A DNA stretch of 19,102 nt from positions 1 through 19,102 of the forward strand of contig JAEZXP010000121.1 in assembly GCA_023419655.1 (NCBI GenBank), written 5' to 3'. The notes under the pieces were generated by a model. It had not been told where the DNA came from. It ran no database searches and saw only the letters and a program-made list of their open reading frames with translations. This document shows, piece by piece, positions 12,693-19,102 of the stretch (positions are counted from its first letter, which is position 1; every line of letters starts with the position of its first letter). A program made the position numbers and the translations under genes. The stretch is from Bacillota bacterium (lineage in GTDB: Bacteria; Bacillota; Clostridia; Lachnospirales; Lachnospiraceae).

Positions 12693-14825
12693 ATGAAAGA
12701 AAATAGTAAAATAGAAGAAAGAAAAGTTATGCTTAAGGAATTTTTTGAAAATTCTGAATATAAGCCAATGAGGTTCAGGGATATAGCAGCACTGCTGCAG
12801 GTTCCGAAGGAATCAAGGCATGAGCTGAAGGAAGTACTGGATTCTTTGGCATCGCAGGGGAAAGTAATTTTAGATGATAAGGGGAGATATAGAATCCCCG
12901 GAGACAATATCAGGACAGGAATATTCTCAGGAACACAGAAGGGCTTTGGATTCGTCATATTGGAAGGTGAAACCGAGGACATCTTTATACCTGAATTTGC
13001 TACCAAAGGTGCAGTGCATGGCGATAAGGTAAGCATTGCAATCGGTGAAAGGACAGGAAAAAGGAAGGAAGGCACGGTTGTTCAGATACTTGAACGGGGC
13101 ATGAAAGAGGTCGTAGGAACCTTTCAAAAAAGTAAGAATTTTGGATTTGTTGTTCCCGATAATCAAAAATTCGGGCATGATATCTTTATTCCCAAAGAGC
13201 ATACAAAAGGCGCGGTTACCGGACATAAAGTCGTCGTAGATATCACAACTTACGGAGATGAAGACCATAGCCCGGAGGGCAGGGTAGTTGAAATCATCGG
13301 CCATATCAATGACCCCGGAGTAGATATTATGTCCGTGGTCAAGGCTTATGAGCTGCCGGTTGAATTTCCGAAGGATGTATTCCGGGTACTGGACTTCATC
13401 CCTGATGAGATAGACCCGAAGGAAATCACAAACAGGATGGATATCAGGGATATTCAGACGGTAACCATCGACGGAGAGGATGCCAAGGATTTGGATGATG
13501 CCATATCCCTTACGAAGGATGGAGATATCTATCGTCTTGGTGTACACATTGCGGATGTTACCCACTATGTTAAGGAGGGGGCAGCCCTTGATAAAGAAGC
13601 ATTAAAGAGAGGAACCAGTGTATATCTGGTAGACAGGGTTATACCCATGCTTCCCCATCAACTGTCGAATGGCATCTGTTCCCTGAATCCCGGTGTGGAC
13701 CGGTTGGCGCTAAGCTGTTTTATGGATATTGATTCGAAAGGAAACGTAACCGGTCATCAGATAGCAGAGACAGTGATTCGTTCTGACCGGCGTATGACCT
13801 ATACCAATGTATCCCGGATTGTTGAAGACCAGAACGAAGAACTTATGAAAGAATATGAAGAGCTGGTTCCAATGTTCATGCTGATGCTGGAACTGTCGGA
13901 GATTTTAAAGCAGCGCAGACATAAGAGGGGAGCAATTAATTTTGATTTTCCTGAAAGCAAAATAATTGTAGACCATAATGGAAAGCCTGTTGAAATCAGG
14001 GCTTACGAGAGAAATAAAGCCACCAAGATTATCGAGGAGTTCATGCTGATTGCCAATGAAACGGTGGCGGAAGATTTCTTCTGGCAGGAGATTCCCTTCT
14101 TATACCGTACCCATGATAATCCAAATGAGGAAAAAATTAGAGCACTCGCTATATTTATTCATAATTTTGGATACAGCATCAAGGTGGGAAATGAAGACAT
14201 CCATCCGAAGGAACTGCAAAAACTCTTAAATAAGATTGAGGATACACCGGAGGAAGCGCTGATTAGCCGCCTTACACTGCGCTCCATGAAGCAGGCAAAA
14301 TATACCGTGGAAAATACAGGACATTTTGGTCTGTCGGCCAAGTATTACTGTCATTTTACCTCACCGATACGCCGTTATCCTGACCTGCAGATTCACCGTA
14401 TCATTAAAGAAAACATCAGCGGAAAGTTTGATAAGAACAGAAAGAACCATTATGATAAAATATTATATGAGGTGGCGAATCACTCCAGCAAAACGGAGCG
14501 GAGAGCAGACGAAGCTGAACGGGAAGTAGAGAAGATGAAAAAGGTGGAATATATGATGGAGCATGTAGGCGAGACCTTTGAAGGTGTCATCTCCGGTATA
14601 ACCACATGGGGCATCTATGTAGAGCTTCCTAATACAGTCGAAGGAATGGTACGGGTAAGTGATATGAAGGATGATTATTATGTATATGATGAAGAACGGT
14701 ACCAGATGGTAGGTGAGCATACCAAAAAGACCTATAAACTGGGACAAAAGGTTACGGTGGAGGTCTTAAGTGCCGATAAGCTTCTTCGGACCATTGATTT
14801 TGCAATATTGGAGGTTGAGGATTAA
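12693..14825 (+). CDS. rnr: Ribonuclease R
   Basis: The protein has 710 aa. It is a 3'-5' exoribonuclease that degrades structured RNA and works with tmRNA-SmpB in removing non-stop mRNA. A winged-helix-like N-terminus (about 10-65) is followed by two cold-shock/OB domains (about 74-130 with TQKGFGFVI and 140-200 with KSKNFGFVV), the RNB catalytic domain (about 247-575) and a C-terminal S1 domain (about 627-708). Catalytic acidic residues lie in IDGEDAKDLDDAI (Asp263 to Asp269), and HFTSPIRRYPDL (554-565) is the other RNB signature. AGGAG lies 8 bases before ATG 12693 (AGCAGGAGTAATGA). The stop abuts smpB directly, so the two are co-transcribed and probably translationally coupled. Confidence 0.97.
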   Translation: MKENSKIEERKVMLKEFFENSEYKPMRFRDIAALLQVPKESRHELKEVLDSLASQGKVILDDKGRYRIPGDNIRTGIFSGTQKGFGFVILEGETEDIFIPEFATKGAVHGDKVSIAIGERTGKRKEGTVVQILERGMKEVVGTFQKSKNFGFVVPDNQKFGHDIFIPKEHTKGAVTGHKVVVDITTYGDEDHSPEGRVVEIIGHINDPGVDIMSVVKAYELPVEFPKDVFRVLDFIPDEIDPKEITNRMDIRDIQTVTIDGEDAKDLDDAISLTKDGDIYRLGVHIADVTHYVKEGAALDKEALKRGTSVYLVDRVIPMLPHQLSNGICSLNPGVDRLALSCFMDIDSKGNVTGHQIAETVIRSDRRMTYTNVSRIVEDQNEELMKEYEELVPMFMLMLELSEILKQRRHKRGAINFDFPESKIIVDHNGKPVEIRAYERNKATKIIEEFMLIANETVAEDFFWQEIPFLYRTHDNPNEEKIRALAIFIHNFGYSIKVGNEDIHPKELQKLLNKIEDTPEEALISRLTLRSMKQAKYTVENTGHFGLSAKYYCHFTSPIRRYPDLQIHRIIKENISGKFDKNRKNHYDKILYEVANHSSKTERRADEAEREVEKMKKVEYMMEHVGETFEGVISGITTWGIYVELPNTVEGMVRVSDMKDDYYVYDEERYQMVGEHTKKTYKLGQKVTVEVLSADKLLRTIDFAILEVED

Positions 14826-15290
14826 GTGGGGGAAAATATAAAGCTGATTGCGAATAACAAAAAAGCATACCATGATTATTTTATAGAGGATAAGTATGAG
14901 GCAGGCATTGCTCTTCATGGAACAGAAGTCAAATCCCTGAGGACAGGAAAATGCAGCATAAAGGAATCGTTCATAAAGATTGAGAACAGTGAGATGTTCA
15001 TATACGGGATGCATATAAGTCCGTACGAGAAGGGAAATATCTTTAATAAAGACCCTCTTCGCGTAAGAAAGCTGCTGCTTCACAAATATCAAATTAATAA
15101 GATAAACGGTCAGCTGGCGCAGAAGGGGTATACTTTAGTACCCTTACAGGTGTATTTTAAAGGAAGGCTGGTAAAGCTGGAAATCGGACTGGCAAGGGGT
15201 AAGAAGCTCTACGACAAACGTGAGGACATCGCCAAGAAGGATTTAAGGAGAGAGACCGAACGAGAATTCAAGGTGAAGAATCTGTATTAG
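14826..15290 (+). CDS. smpB: SmpB, tmRNA-binding protein
   Basis: The protein has 154 aa. It binds tmRNA, delivers it to stalled ribosomes and stands in for the codon-anticodon pair. The OB-barrel region contains NKKAYHDYFIEDKYEAGI, HGTEVKSLR and FIYGMHISPYEKG. The C-terminal basic tail (GKKLYDKREDIAKKDLRRE...EFKVKNLY) is the part that enters the mRNA channel. The GTG start immediately follows the rnr TAA with no gap, and TTGAGGA just upstream in rnr supplies the ribosome-binding site. tmRNA begins 99 bp downstream. Confidence 0.97.
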   Translation: MGENIKLIANNKKAYHDYFIEDKYEAGIALHGTEVKSLRTGKCSIKESFIKIENSEMFIYGMHISPYEKGNIFNKDPLRVRKLLLHKYQINKINGQLAQKGYTLVPLQVYFKGRLVKLEIGLARGKKLYDKREDIAKKDLRRETEREFKVKNLY

Positions 15291-15323
15291 TATGAAGAGC
15301 AGTAACTATCCACTTTTTATCAC

Positions 15324-15352
15324 TTGACACGATTGTATACTTATTATAAGAT
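15324..15352 (+). promoter_or_regulatory. Candidate promoter of ssrA
   Basis: A perfect TTGACA (15324-15329) with a 17-base spacer to TAAGAT (15347-15352). A perfect TATAAT at 15374-15379 lacks a -35 but would start almost at the mature 5' end (15390); either or both may be used. The first would give a short 5' leader for RNase P to remove. Confidence 0.55.
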
Positions 15353-15479
15353 ATAGATGCGTTTGAAAACCGATATAATCTGTATAAACGGGGTTGTACT
15401 GGTTTCGACGGGGGTTTTGAAATTGTGGTAGCCATTCGCAGACTAGGACTGCGTCACCAACTTAGAACTAAATATAAAC

Positions 15480-15512
15480 GCAAACGATAATTACGAATTA
15501 GCAGCTGCTTAA
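15480..15512 (+). other. tmRNA proteolysis-tag reading frame (ANDNYELAAA)
   Basis: The resume codon GCA (15480-15482) begins a 10-residue tag Ala-Asn-Asp-Asn-Tyr-Glu-Leu-Ala-Ala-Ala ending in TAA (15510-15512). The preceding AAATATAAAC is the usual A-rich stretch before the resume codon. The C-terminal LAAA fits ClpXP-type recognition. Confidence 0.93.
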
Positions 15513-15734
15513 TTGCAGCTCTTGTCGGCCTTAGGCATCCCACGGCTTAAGATTCCGGCATCAAATTAGTGGGGACCTTTATCTTCAAAGCTTTGAGAAG
15601 ATAAAAGAATCATGAAGCTACCAAAACCGGAAGCCTGTCTGTCGGCGTCCGGTAGAGGGAACAGTGTGGTAACGCCACACATAAAAGACGGACTGTAATG
15701 GGAGAGACTGCAATGGATGGGCTTTCGGACAGGG

Positions 15735-15755
15735 GTTCGACTCCCCTCAGCTCCA
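15735..15755. other. Probable attL core (3' end of ssrA)
   Basis: The element's integrase gene ends 17 bp past the ssrA 3' end and points toward it. ssrA 3' ends are well-known integration sites for tyrosine-recombinase elements. The core should be some part of the T-arm and acceptor sequence; the matching attR lies beyond the window, so the exact limits cannot be set. Confidence 0.5.
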
Positions 15756-15760
15756 TACTT

Positions 15761-15787
15761 AAACCCTTGAATTATCGAGGGTTTTTT
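15761..15787 (+). terminator. ssrA terminator, overlapping the end of int
   Basis: AAACCCTTGA (15761-15770) pairs with TCGAGGGTTT (15775-15784) through a 10-bp stem with one G-U pair and an ATTA loop, in a T-rich run (15782-15787 and beyond). The stem encloses the int stop codon (15772-15774), so it lies in element DNA. Confidence 0.82.
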
Positions 15788-17019
15788 ATTTTGTGTTGCA
15801 TTTCGTGTTGCATAAATTCTATAAATTCACTTAATGATTCGTTATTTTCATCTTTTCCGTAAAGTGTTAGCCAGGCTCTATATTTTACTAAGTCGAGACC
15901 ATCATCTGTAGTTCCAAGTATATTTTCAAAGTATTTATCTATTACAACATCTGCTTCCTCGCGTCCTTTTGAAAAGGTGTGAGTATAAATTTCCTTCATG
16001 ACTTTATCTGTTTTCCACCCTCCTCTTTCCATGGCATATTTATCCGGTATTTGCAGCATATGCATCACAGATGCGTTTATATGCCGCAGGTCATGGAATG
16101 TCATATGGGGTATATTGTTCTTTGAAAGCAATCTTTTAAAACGCATATAGATAGCGTGCCCGCTCATTGTAACCAGCTCATCCGCATCAGGAGAGGTCTT
16201 GTCAATAAGATACTGTATGTATGGTGGTATGCGATGTTTTCGTGTGCGAGTACGTGTCTTTGCTTGCTCTTTCCGTATTGCACTGCGGTCTACGTCGACA
16301 ACAACCTCTTTGATGGATATATATCCATTGTTAATAAAGGATTTTTTAAGACCTCTGACCTCACTCAGCGAAAAGGATAGCCACATCGCGAGGAGAACTG
16401 GTAGTTCTATTTCGGTATCTTTTACTATGGATATAATAATCTCCGGAGGCGGCAGCTCCTTAATGCGCTTTATCTGTGTCGGAAGTGTAACCGTACAATT
16501 AAGGTCAGGGTGGTATCTATTTATAACAGCAGTTATCAAGCCATATGAATTTATTGCGGTCTTAGGAGATATAACTTTGGGATTTTTGCTATTTCTCATA
16601 GACATTCGCTTTGATTCCTTGTTAACGGCTGCTTGTAATAAGTCCTGCGATAATTTTTTGAGAGGCACATCCATCAGTTCCTGATAGCTGTTTCGTTTAA
16701 TCTTTTTATATCCCTGTATAGTAGTCGGAGAAAGCACAGCATCAGAATTCTCTATATATTCAGTTATGGCTTCTGACAGCGTCATATTCACAGGCTTACT
16801 CTTTTTATTCTTATTTGCAGCAAATTCTGCCGCTGCAAACTCAGCTTCGCGCTTCCCGGCCGGAGACGGGTCATCACTGGTAAATGATTCGTATTTTCTC
16901 TGTTGCTTCTGCTTTCCGTTCTTATCAATAATAGGTTTTCCGTCTTTGTACACTGGTTCCGTATGGCTATAGACCAGACAGCGCCAGGAGCCGGAAGGCA
17001 GTTTTCGTGCTGTGCTCAT
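15772..17019 (-). CDS. Site-specific tyrosine recombinase (phage integrase)
   Basis: The protein has 415 aa. It should integrate and excise the element at the ssrA 3' end. An N-terminal arm-binding-like region (about 1-75, with SGSWRCLVYS) is followed by a core-binding (SAM-like) domain (about 78-180, LSEAITEYIENSDAVLSPTTIQGY split over two helices) and a catalytic domain (about 195-370). His309-Asp-Leu-Arg312-His313, Gly334-Trp335 and Tyr345 (EIYTHTF) fit the catalytic set. The first-arginine box reads WLSFSLSEVRGL, with Ser217 at the usual Arg position and Arg222 nearby. The start at 17019 is supported by AAGGAGGA just upstream; a longer frame from 17052 would bypass it. The C-terminal extension (about 375-415) is unusually acidic and His/Gln-rich. 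Confidence 0.93.
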   Translation of the reverse strand: MSTARKLPSGSWRCLVYSHTEPVYKDGKPIIDKNGKQKQQRKYESFTSDDPSPAGKREAEFAAAEFAANKNKKSKPVNMTLSEAITEYIENSDAVLSPTTIQGYKKIKRNSYQELMDVPLKKLSQDLLQAAVNKESKRMSMRNSKNPKVISPKTAINSYGLITAVINRYHPDLNCTVTLPTQIKRIKELPPPEIIISIVKDTEIELPVLLAMWLSFSLSEVRGLKKSFINNGYISIKEVVVDVDRSAIRKEQAKTRTRTRKHRIPPYIQYLIDKTSPDADELVTMSGHAIYMRFKRLLSKNNIPHMTFHDLRHINASVMHMLQIPDKYAMERGGWKTDKVMKEIYTHTFSKGREEADVVIDKYFENILGTTDDGLDLVKYRAWLTLYGKDENNESLSEFIEFMQHEMQHKIKNPR

Positions 17020-17041
17020 AATATTCCTCCTTTTTGGGTAT

Positions 17042-17070
17042 AAAAAATACACCCCTTGTTAATGTGGTGT
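17042..17070 (-). terminator. Weak terminator-like hairpin ahead of int
   Basis: On the minus strand ACACC and GGTGT (17070-17066 and 17053-17049) form a 5-bp stem with a 12-base loop, followed by ATTTTTT. It lies in the leader of int, between the zinc-ribbon gene and int, and could attenuate transcription into int from the lysogeny genes. Confidence 0.35.
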
Positions 17071-17084
17071 TAGAATGATATAAT
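17056..17084 (+). promoter_or_regulatory. Plus-strand promoter of a candidate small RNA
   Basis: TTGTTA (17056-17061), a 17-base spacer and a perfect TATAAT (17079-17084). It points away from int, and a strong terminator follows 40 bp later. Confidence 0.55.
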
Positions 17085-17111
17085 ATGCTTGCGAGGGCAC
17101 TATATCATTCT
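17072..17111. repeat. Perfect 11-bp inverted repeat, putative operator
   Basis: AGAATGATATA (17072-17082) and TATATCATTCT (17101-17111) are exact inverted copies separated by 18 bases. The left arm covers most of the -10 of the plus-strand promoter, so a bound regulator could block it. As RNA on the minus strand it could be a hairpin in the int leader. Confidence 0.65.
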
Positions 17112-17154
17112 GATTAGTGTTGACCGTCTCTGTTGGTAGCAGGGGCGGTTTTTT
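17091..17154 (+). ncRNA. Candidate small RNA (about 64 nt) between int and the zinc-ribbon gene
   Basis: The transcript would start about 7 bases after the TATAAT and end at a strong terminator: ACCGTCTCTG (17123-17132) with CAGGGGCGGT (17140-17149), 10 bp with two G-U pairs, TTGGTAG loop and six T. A 5' stem CACTA-ATC/GAT-TAGTG (17098-17119, one bulge) precedes it. There is no convincing open frame inside. It would be antisense to the untranslated segment between the zinc-ribbon gene and int. Confidence 0.5.
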
Positions 17155-17161
17155 ATATGCG

Positions 17162-17881
17162 TTATCTCATTATATATTTATATATATCTTTATCTCCGTC
17201 TATTTGAAAAGCGAGAGACAAAGGATTATCGCTTCCTTCGACCTCTTGTGGACAACTAATAATGAAACGAACACCCAGTGTCTTCAGAGGGGCAATAGAT
17301 ACTATATTAGCATAGCTAAATCCGGTGGTTGAATCCTCAGGAATAGCCTGACTTTTATATGTGTAACCGTTATTGTAGTCTGCTTTTACTGAAAGGATTT
17401 CATCACAATTTAAGTTTTGCTTAGCCAGATTTTTCACATCGGTGTCTATATGGATATAAACATTGCCTTTATCAGCAGGATAATGAGTATAAAATCCACT
17501 CGTGTCATCGGGAAGTATATCGTAAGAAAATTCAATCTTTTTGATTTCTACCTCAATATCGTTCGTCTTTATAATATCCCCTATGGAAATAGTTAGCACT
17601 TTTTCCTCTATCAATACTTCATCTTGATTTTTATCACTTGGGATTTCAACATTCTGATTTATCGAGGAAATAAGCGCAGTATCACTTTTATTTTCCTCAA
17701 TCTTTTCTATGAGCTTCCTATTTTGAATTACTAAAAATCCATTTATAGACAAAGATAAAACGATAATGATTACAACTGGGATTGAAATCTTTTTTCTCTG
17801 GATTCTTCCGCAAAATGGGCACACCTCTATATAAACGCCGATTTCAGATTGACAATATTTGCATTTTTTTAACCCCTGCAT
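17162..17881 (-). CDS. Zinc-ribbon membrane protein of unknown function
   Basis: The protein has 239 aa. A four-Cys zinc ribbon (Cys7, Cys10, Cys21, Cys24; C-x2-C-x10-C-x2-C) is followed by one TM segment (about 32-52), a coiled-coil-like and acidic linker (about 53-92), and an extracytoplasmic beta-rich domain (about 93-239). This architecture resembles zinc-ribbon proteins with a DUF4352-like (telokin/Ig-like) domain, but I cannot confirm the family. GGGAGGG precedes the ATG. It has a probable promoter of its own (17915-17923) and sits between int and the immunity genes, a common place for lysogenic accessory genes. A role in exclusion or envelope modification is speculation. Confidence 0.75.
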   Translation of the reverse strand: MQGLKKCKYCQSEIGVYIEVCPFCGRIQRKKISIPVVIIIVLSLSINGFLVIQNRKLIEKIEENKSDTALISSINQNVEIPSDKNQDEVLIEEKVLTISIGDIIKTNDIEVEIKKIEFSYDILPDDTSGFYTHYPADKGNVYIHIDTDVKNLAKQNLNCDEILSVKADYNNGYTYKSQAIPEDSTTGFSYANIVSIAPLKTLGVRFIISCPQEVEGSDNPLSLAFQIDGDKDIYKYIMR

Positions 17882-17914
17882 AATAGACCCTCCCTGTATC
17901 TGTTAATATTTACT

Positions 17915-17923
17915 ATTATAACA
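17915..17923 (-). promoter_or_regulatory. Extended -10 promoter of the zinc-ribbon gene
   Basis: On the minus strand TGTTATAAT (17923-17915) is a TGn-extended perfect -10 with a weak -35. It lies in the 69-bp gap after the ImmA-like gene, suggesting expression independent of the repressor transcript. Confidence 0.45.
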
Positions 17924-17950
17924 AGAAAAGGAATGAAATCCCATAATAAA

Positions 17951-18637
17951 TTACAAACTTCCATACAACCAATGGTTCTCCATAGCTATTAGTTCTCTAT
18001 CTTCGCCAAAATTAATGAAGGTAATCTTTTTGCATTTTTTACATGTAATATATGGTTCATTATATATCTCTACTCCGCAATTCTCGCACTTTTGGATACT
18101 GTATACGAAACACTCGGAATCAGTATTATAAAAATGTGCATACATCGATTTATCAAATCTTGTCATCTTGTGAGTAATTGTTCTGCGATACCAGCGCCGG
18201 TAATCATCAAAAGCATATCGGGCAGCTTCTTGCGATATACGGAACAGCTTGGCGACATCGTTCTGATTTTTGCAACAAGAATAATGGATTGCCATTCTTG
18301 GGGCAAGAAAGTGGCTGGCAAAATAATTTGCCTCTGCCTCTTTTTCCACATCCTGATAATCGCCGTGATCAAGTAGAATGTGTCCAAGCTCATGAGCAAT
18401 TGAAAATCGGATACGTAATGGCAACATATGGTCATTATAATAAATACTATCGAACAATTTCAATGATTCGTCACTAACCAGAAGGCAGCTGTTTCTTTTC
18501 TCTTCAGATAATTCGGAATATTTATATAAGCGATAACCAAGATGTTTTACTATGTATGCACAGTCAACCGGGAATGATTTTATATCGCACTTGATAAACG
18601 TCTCCAATATTTTTGCATCGATTAAGGAATTTTGCAA
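17951..18637 (-). CDS. ImmA/IrrE-type metallopeptidase with C-terminal zinc ribbon
   Basis: The protein has 228 aa. Members of this family cleave or inactivate the neighbouring phage/ICE repressor to trigger induction (ImmA of ICEBs1, IrrE of Deinococcus). The catalytic motif is His82-Glu-Leu-Gly-His86 (IAHELGHILLDH), with Glu102 in EAEANYFASHFLAP as the likely third zinc ligand. Helices with a possible DNA-binding character follow (LFRISQEAARYAFDDYRRW). The C-terminus has a second metal site, Cys184-x2-Cys187-x11-Cys199-x2-Cys202. Translation starts at TTG (18637-18635), supported by GAGGTGA 6 bases upstream that overlaps the end of the repressor gene; the gap to the repressor stop is 14 bp. 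Pairing with an XRE repressor strengthens the call. Confidence 0.9.
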   Translation of the reverse strand: MQNSLIDAKILETFIKCDIKSFPVDCAYIVKHLGYRLYKYSELSEEKRNSCLLVSDESLKLFDSIYYNDHMLPLRIRFSIAHELGHILLDHGDYQDVEKEAEANYFASHFLAPRMAIHYSCCKNQNDVAKLFRISQEAARYAFDDYRRWYRRTITHKMTRFDKSMYAHFYNTDSECFVYSIQKCENCGVEIYNEPYITCKKCKKITFINFGEDRELIAMENHWLYGSL

Positions 18638-18651
18638 TGTAACTCACCTCA

Positions 18652-18978
18652 TTAATCATCTGATAATAATGTCTTTATAATGTCTTGTTTCTGTTCTGTT
18701 GTAAGGTTTTTTCCGTTTCTAGCTACCAATGACTTTATATCTTCATATGTAGGCTCAAATTCTTCCTTTGGCACTCCGGCGGCCATCTCTTCTAAATCTT
18801 CTACTTTAATTCCAAGATATTTGCATATGATCAATATATTATCCATGGATGCTCTACCAACTCCGTTCTTTATTATCCCGTAGAGCGTTGTATAGGGAAT
18901 ACCACATTTTTCAGCAAATGCTTTTAGATTATACCCTTGGTTTTTGATCAATTGCTCAAGTATCTTTGCTTTTTCCAT
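18652..18978 (-). CDS. XRE/Cro-CI-type repressor
   Basis: The protein has 108 aa. It is the likely lysogeny repressor. A helix-turn-helix domain spans about 5-66, with KAFAEKCGI and PYTTLYGIIKNG as helices 2 and 3 and GRASMDNILIICKYLGI closing the fold. The rest (about 67-108) is a short acidic/basic tail without the LexA-like autoprotease domain, which fits control by a partner protease (the ImmA-like gene next to it). GAGGGA lies 6 bases before the ATG. The gene starts the leftward lysogeny transcript from the promoter at 19010-19038. Confidence 0.9.
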   Translation of the reverse strand: MEKAKILEQLIKNQGYNLKAFAEKCGIPYTTLYGIIKNGVGRASMDNILIICKYLGIKVEDLEEMAAGVPKEEFEPTYEDIKSLVARNGKNLTTEQKQDIIKTLLSDD

Positions 18979-19009
18979 GACTTATCCCTCTATCGTTATT
19001 GTTTTCTTC

Positions 19010-19038
19010 ATTATATACCGAAGGACAAATTTTGTAAA
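19010..19038 (-). promoter_or_regulatory. Sigma-A-type promoter of the repressor gene
   Basis: On the minus strand TTTACA (19038-19033), a 17-base spacer and a perfect TATAAT (19015-19010), 31 bp before the repressor ATG. Confidence 0.8.
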
Positions 19039-19083
19039 GCAAAAAATACGGAATAACGTAATAATTCGAAAGTCAGTATTTTT
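19030..19083. promoter_or_regulatory. Putative operator region of the lysogeny switch
   Basis: TTTTGTAAA-GC-AAAAAATACGG (19030-19051) matches the sequence at the two-TM gene promoter in the left element (2317-2339). AAAAATAC (19042-19049) and GTATTTTT (19076-19083) are a perfect 8-bp inverted repeat around 26 bases that contain GAAT...ATTC. TTGACC at 19087-19092 may be the -35 of a rightward promoter whose -10 falls outside the window. Confidence 0.5.
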
Positions 19084-19102
19084 ATATTGACCTAATTCGT
19101 AA

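Larger units (their letters stand above)
15390..15755 (+). ncRNA. ssrA: tmRNA (transfer-messenger RNA)
   Basis: It is about 366 nt. The tRNA-like part is formed by GGGGTTG (15390-15396) pairing with CAGCTCC (15748-15754, with G-U pairs), discriminator A15755, and the T-arm GGGGTTCGACTCCCC (15732-15746). TGGTTTCGAC near the 5' end is the usual tmRNA D-region sequence. The middle contains the tag frame and several stems that look like the pseudoknot region. CCA is not encoded (TAC follows), so it must be added. tmRNA with SmpB rescues ribosomes from broken mRNA. The 3' end doubles as the probable phage attachment site, but the RNA is intact. Confidence 0.97.
15756..19102. mobile_element. Left end of a prophage or integrative element inserted at ssrA
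   Basis: Starting at the ssrA 3' end are int, a zinc-ribbon membrane protein, an ImmA/IrrE-type protease and an XRE repressor, all on the minus strand. The bidirectional control region then begins at the right edge. This is the standard integration-lysogeny module of clostridial temperate phages and of some ICEs. The lytic or conjugation genes that would decide between these are outside the window. Confidence 0.85.

Noticed and set aside
12927..13565. Minus-strand open frame of 212 codons inside rnr
   Set aside because: It lies wholly antisense to the cold-shock and RNB regions of RNase R; the length follows from the codon bias of rnr.
15732..15746. T-arm-like GGGGTTCGACTCCCC considered as part of a separate tRNA gene
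   Set aside because: It belongs to the tRNA-like domain of tmRNA; no anticodon arm is present nearby.
16199..16684. Plus-strand open frame of 161 codons inside int
   Set aside because: It is antisense to conserved catalytic-domain coding sequence; no RBS or recognisable domain.
17085..17117. Ten-codon frame MLARALYHSD at the start of the candidate small RNA
   Set aside because: The ATG lies before the expected transcription start and has no RBS, so a peptide is unlikely.

Overview
The window looks like a low-GC, endospore-forming Firmicute, most likely a Lachnospiraceae/Clostridium cluster XIVa relative. The evidence is spoIVB and spo0A, low G+C, strong AGGAGG ribosome-binding sites, and the clostridial gene orders gap-pgk-tpiA-gpmI and secG-rnr-smpB-ssrA. 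The genus is an inference; no database was searched. A chromosomal core of about 13 kb is flanked by the ends of two prophages or prophage-like elements.

Left element (1 to about 2350): the right end of a late phage module. It holds the tail of an unidentified protein, two tiny related CD1375-like proteins, terminator-like hairpins, a holin, an overlapping N-acetylmuramoyl-L-alanine amidase, and then an opposite-strand two-TM membrane protein with its own promoter and terminator (a probable moron). A run of RNA hairpins (2512-2675) separates it from the core.

Core (2705-15755): spoIVB (protease that triggers sigma-K activation) and spo0A (sporulation master regulator, with candidate sigma-A and sigma-H promoters and a 0A box upstream); a Na/phosphate symporter-family protein with a PhoU-like C-terminus; a glycolytic cluster gap-pgk-tpiA-gpmI with structured spacers; secG; and the ribosome-rescue cluster rnr-smpB-ssrA (tmRNA, tag ANDNYELAAA).

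Right element (about 15756 to the window end): a prophage or integrative element apparently inserted at the 3' end of ssrA. On the minus strand it carries a tyrosine integrase, a zinc-ribbon membrane protein, an ImmA/IrrE-type metalloprotease and an XRE repressor. Between integrase and the zinc-ribbon gene there is a compact plus-strand promoter-terminator unit that would make an RNA of about 64 nt.

The most notable non-genic signals are: (1) a shared motif (TTTTGTAAA followed by GC-A5/6-TACGG) at the -35 of both the left two-TM gene and the right repressor gene, 16.7 kb apart; (2) the candidate small RNA at 17091-17154; (3) the hairpin array before spoIVB; (4) the spo0A control region. I did not find a clearly new multi-gene system; the genes fall into known families or are small accessory proteins.
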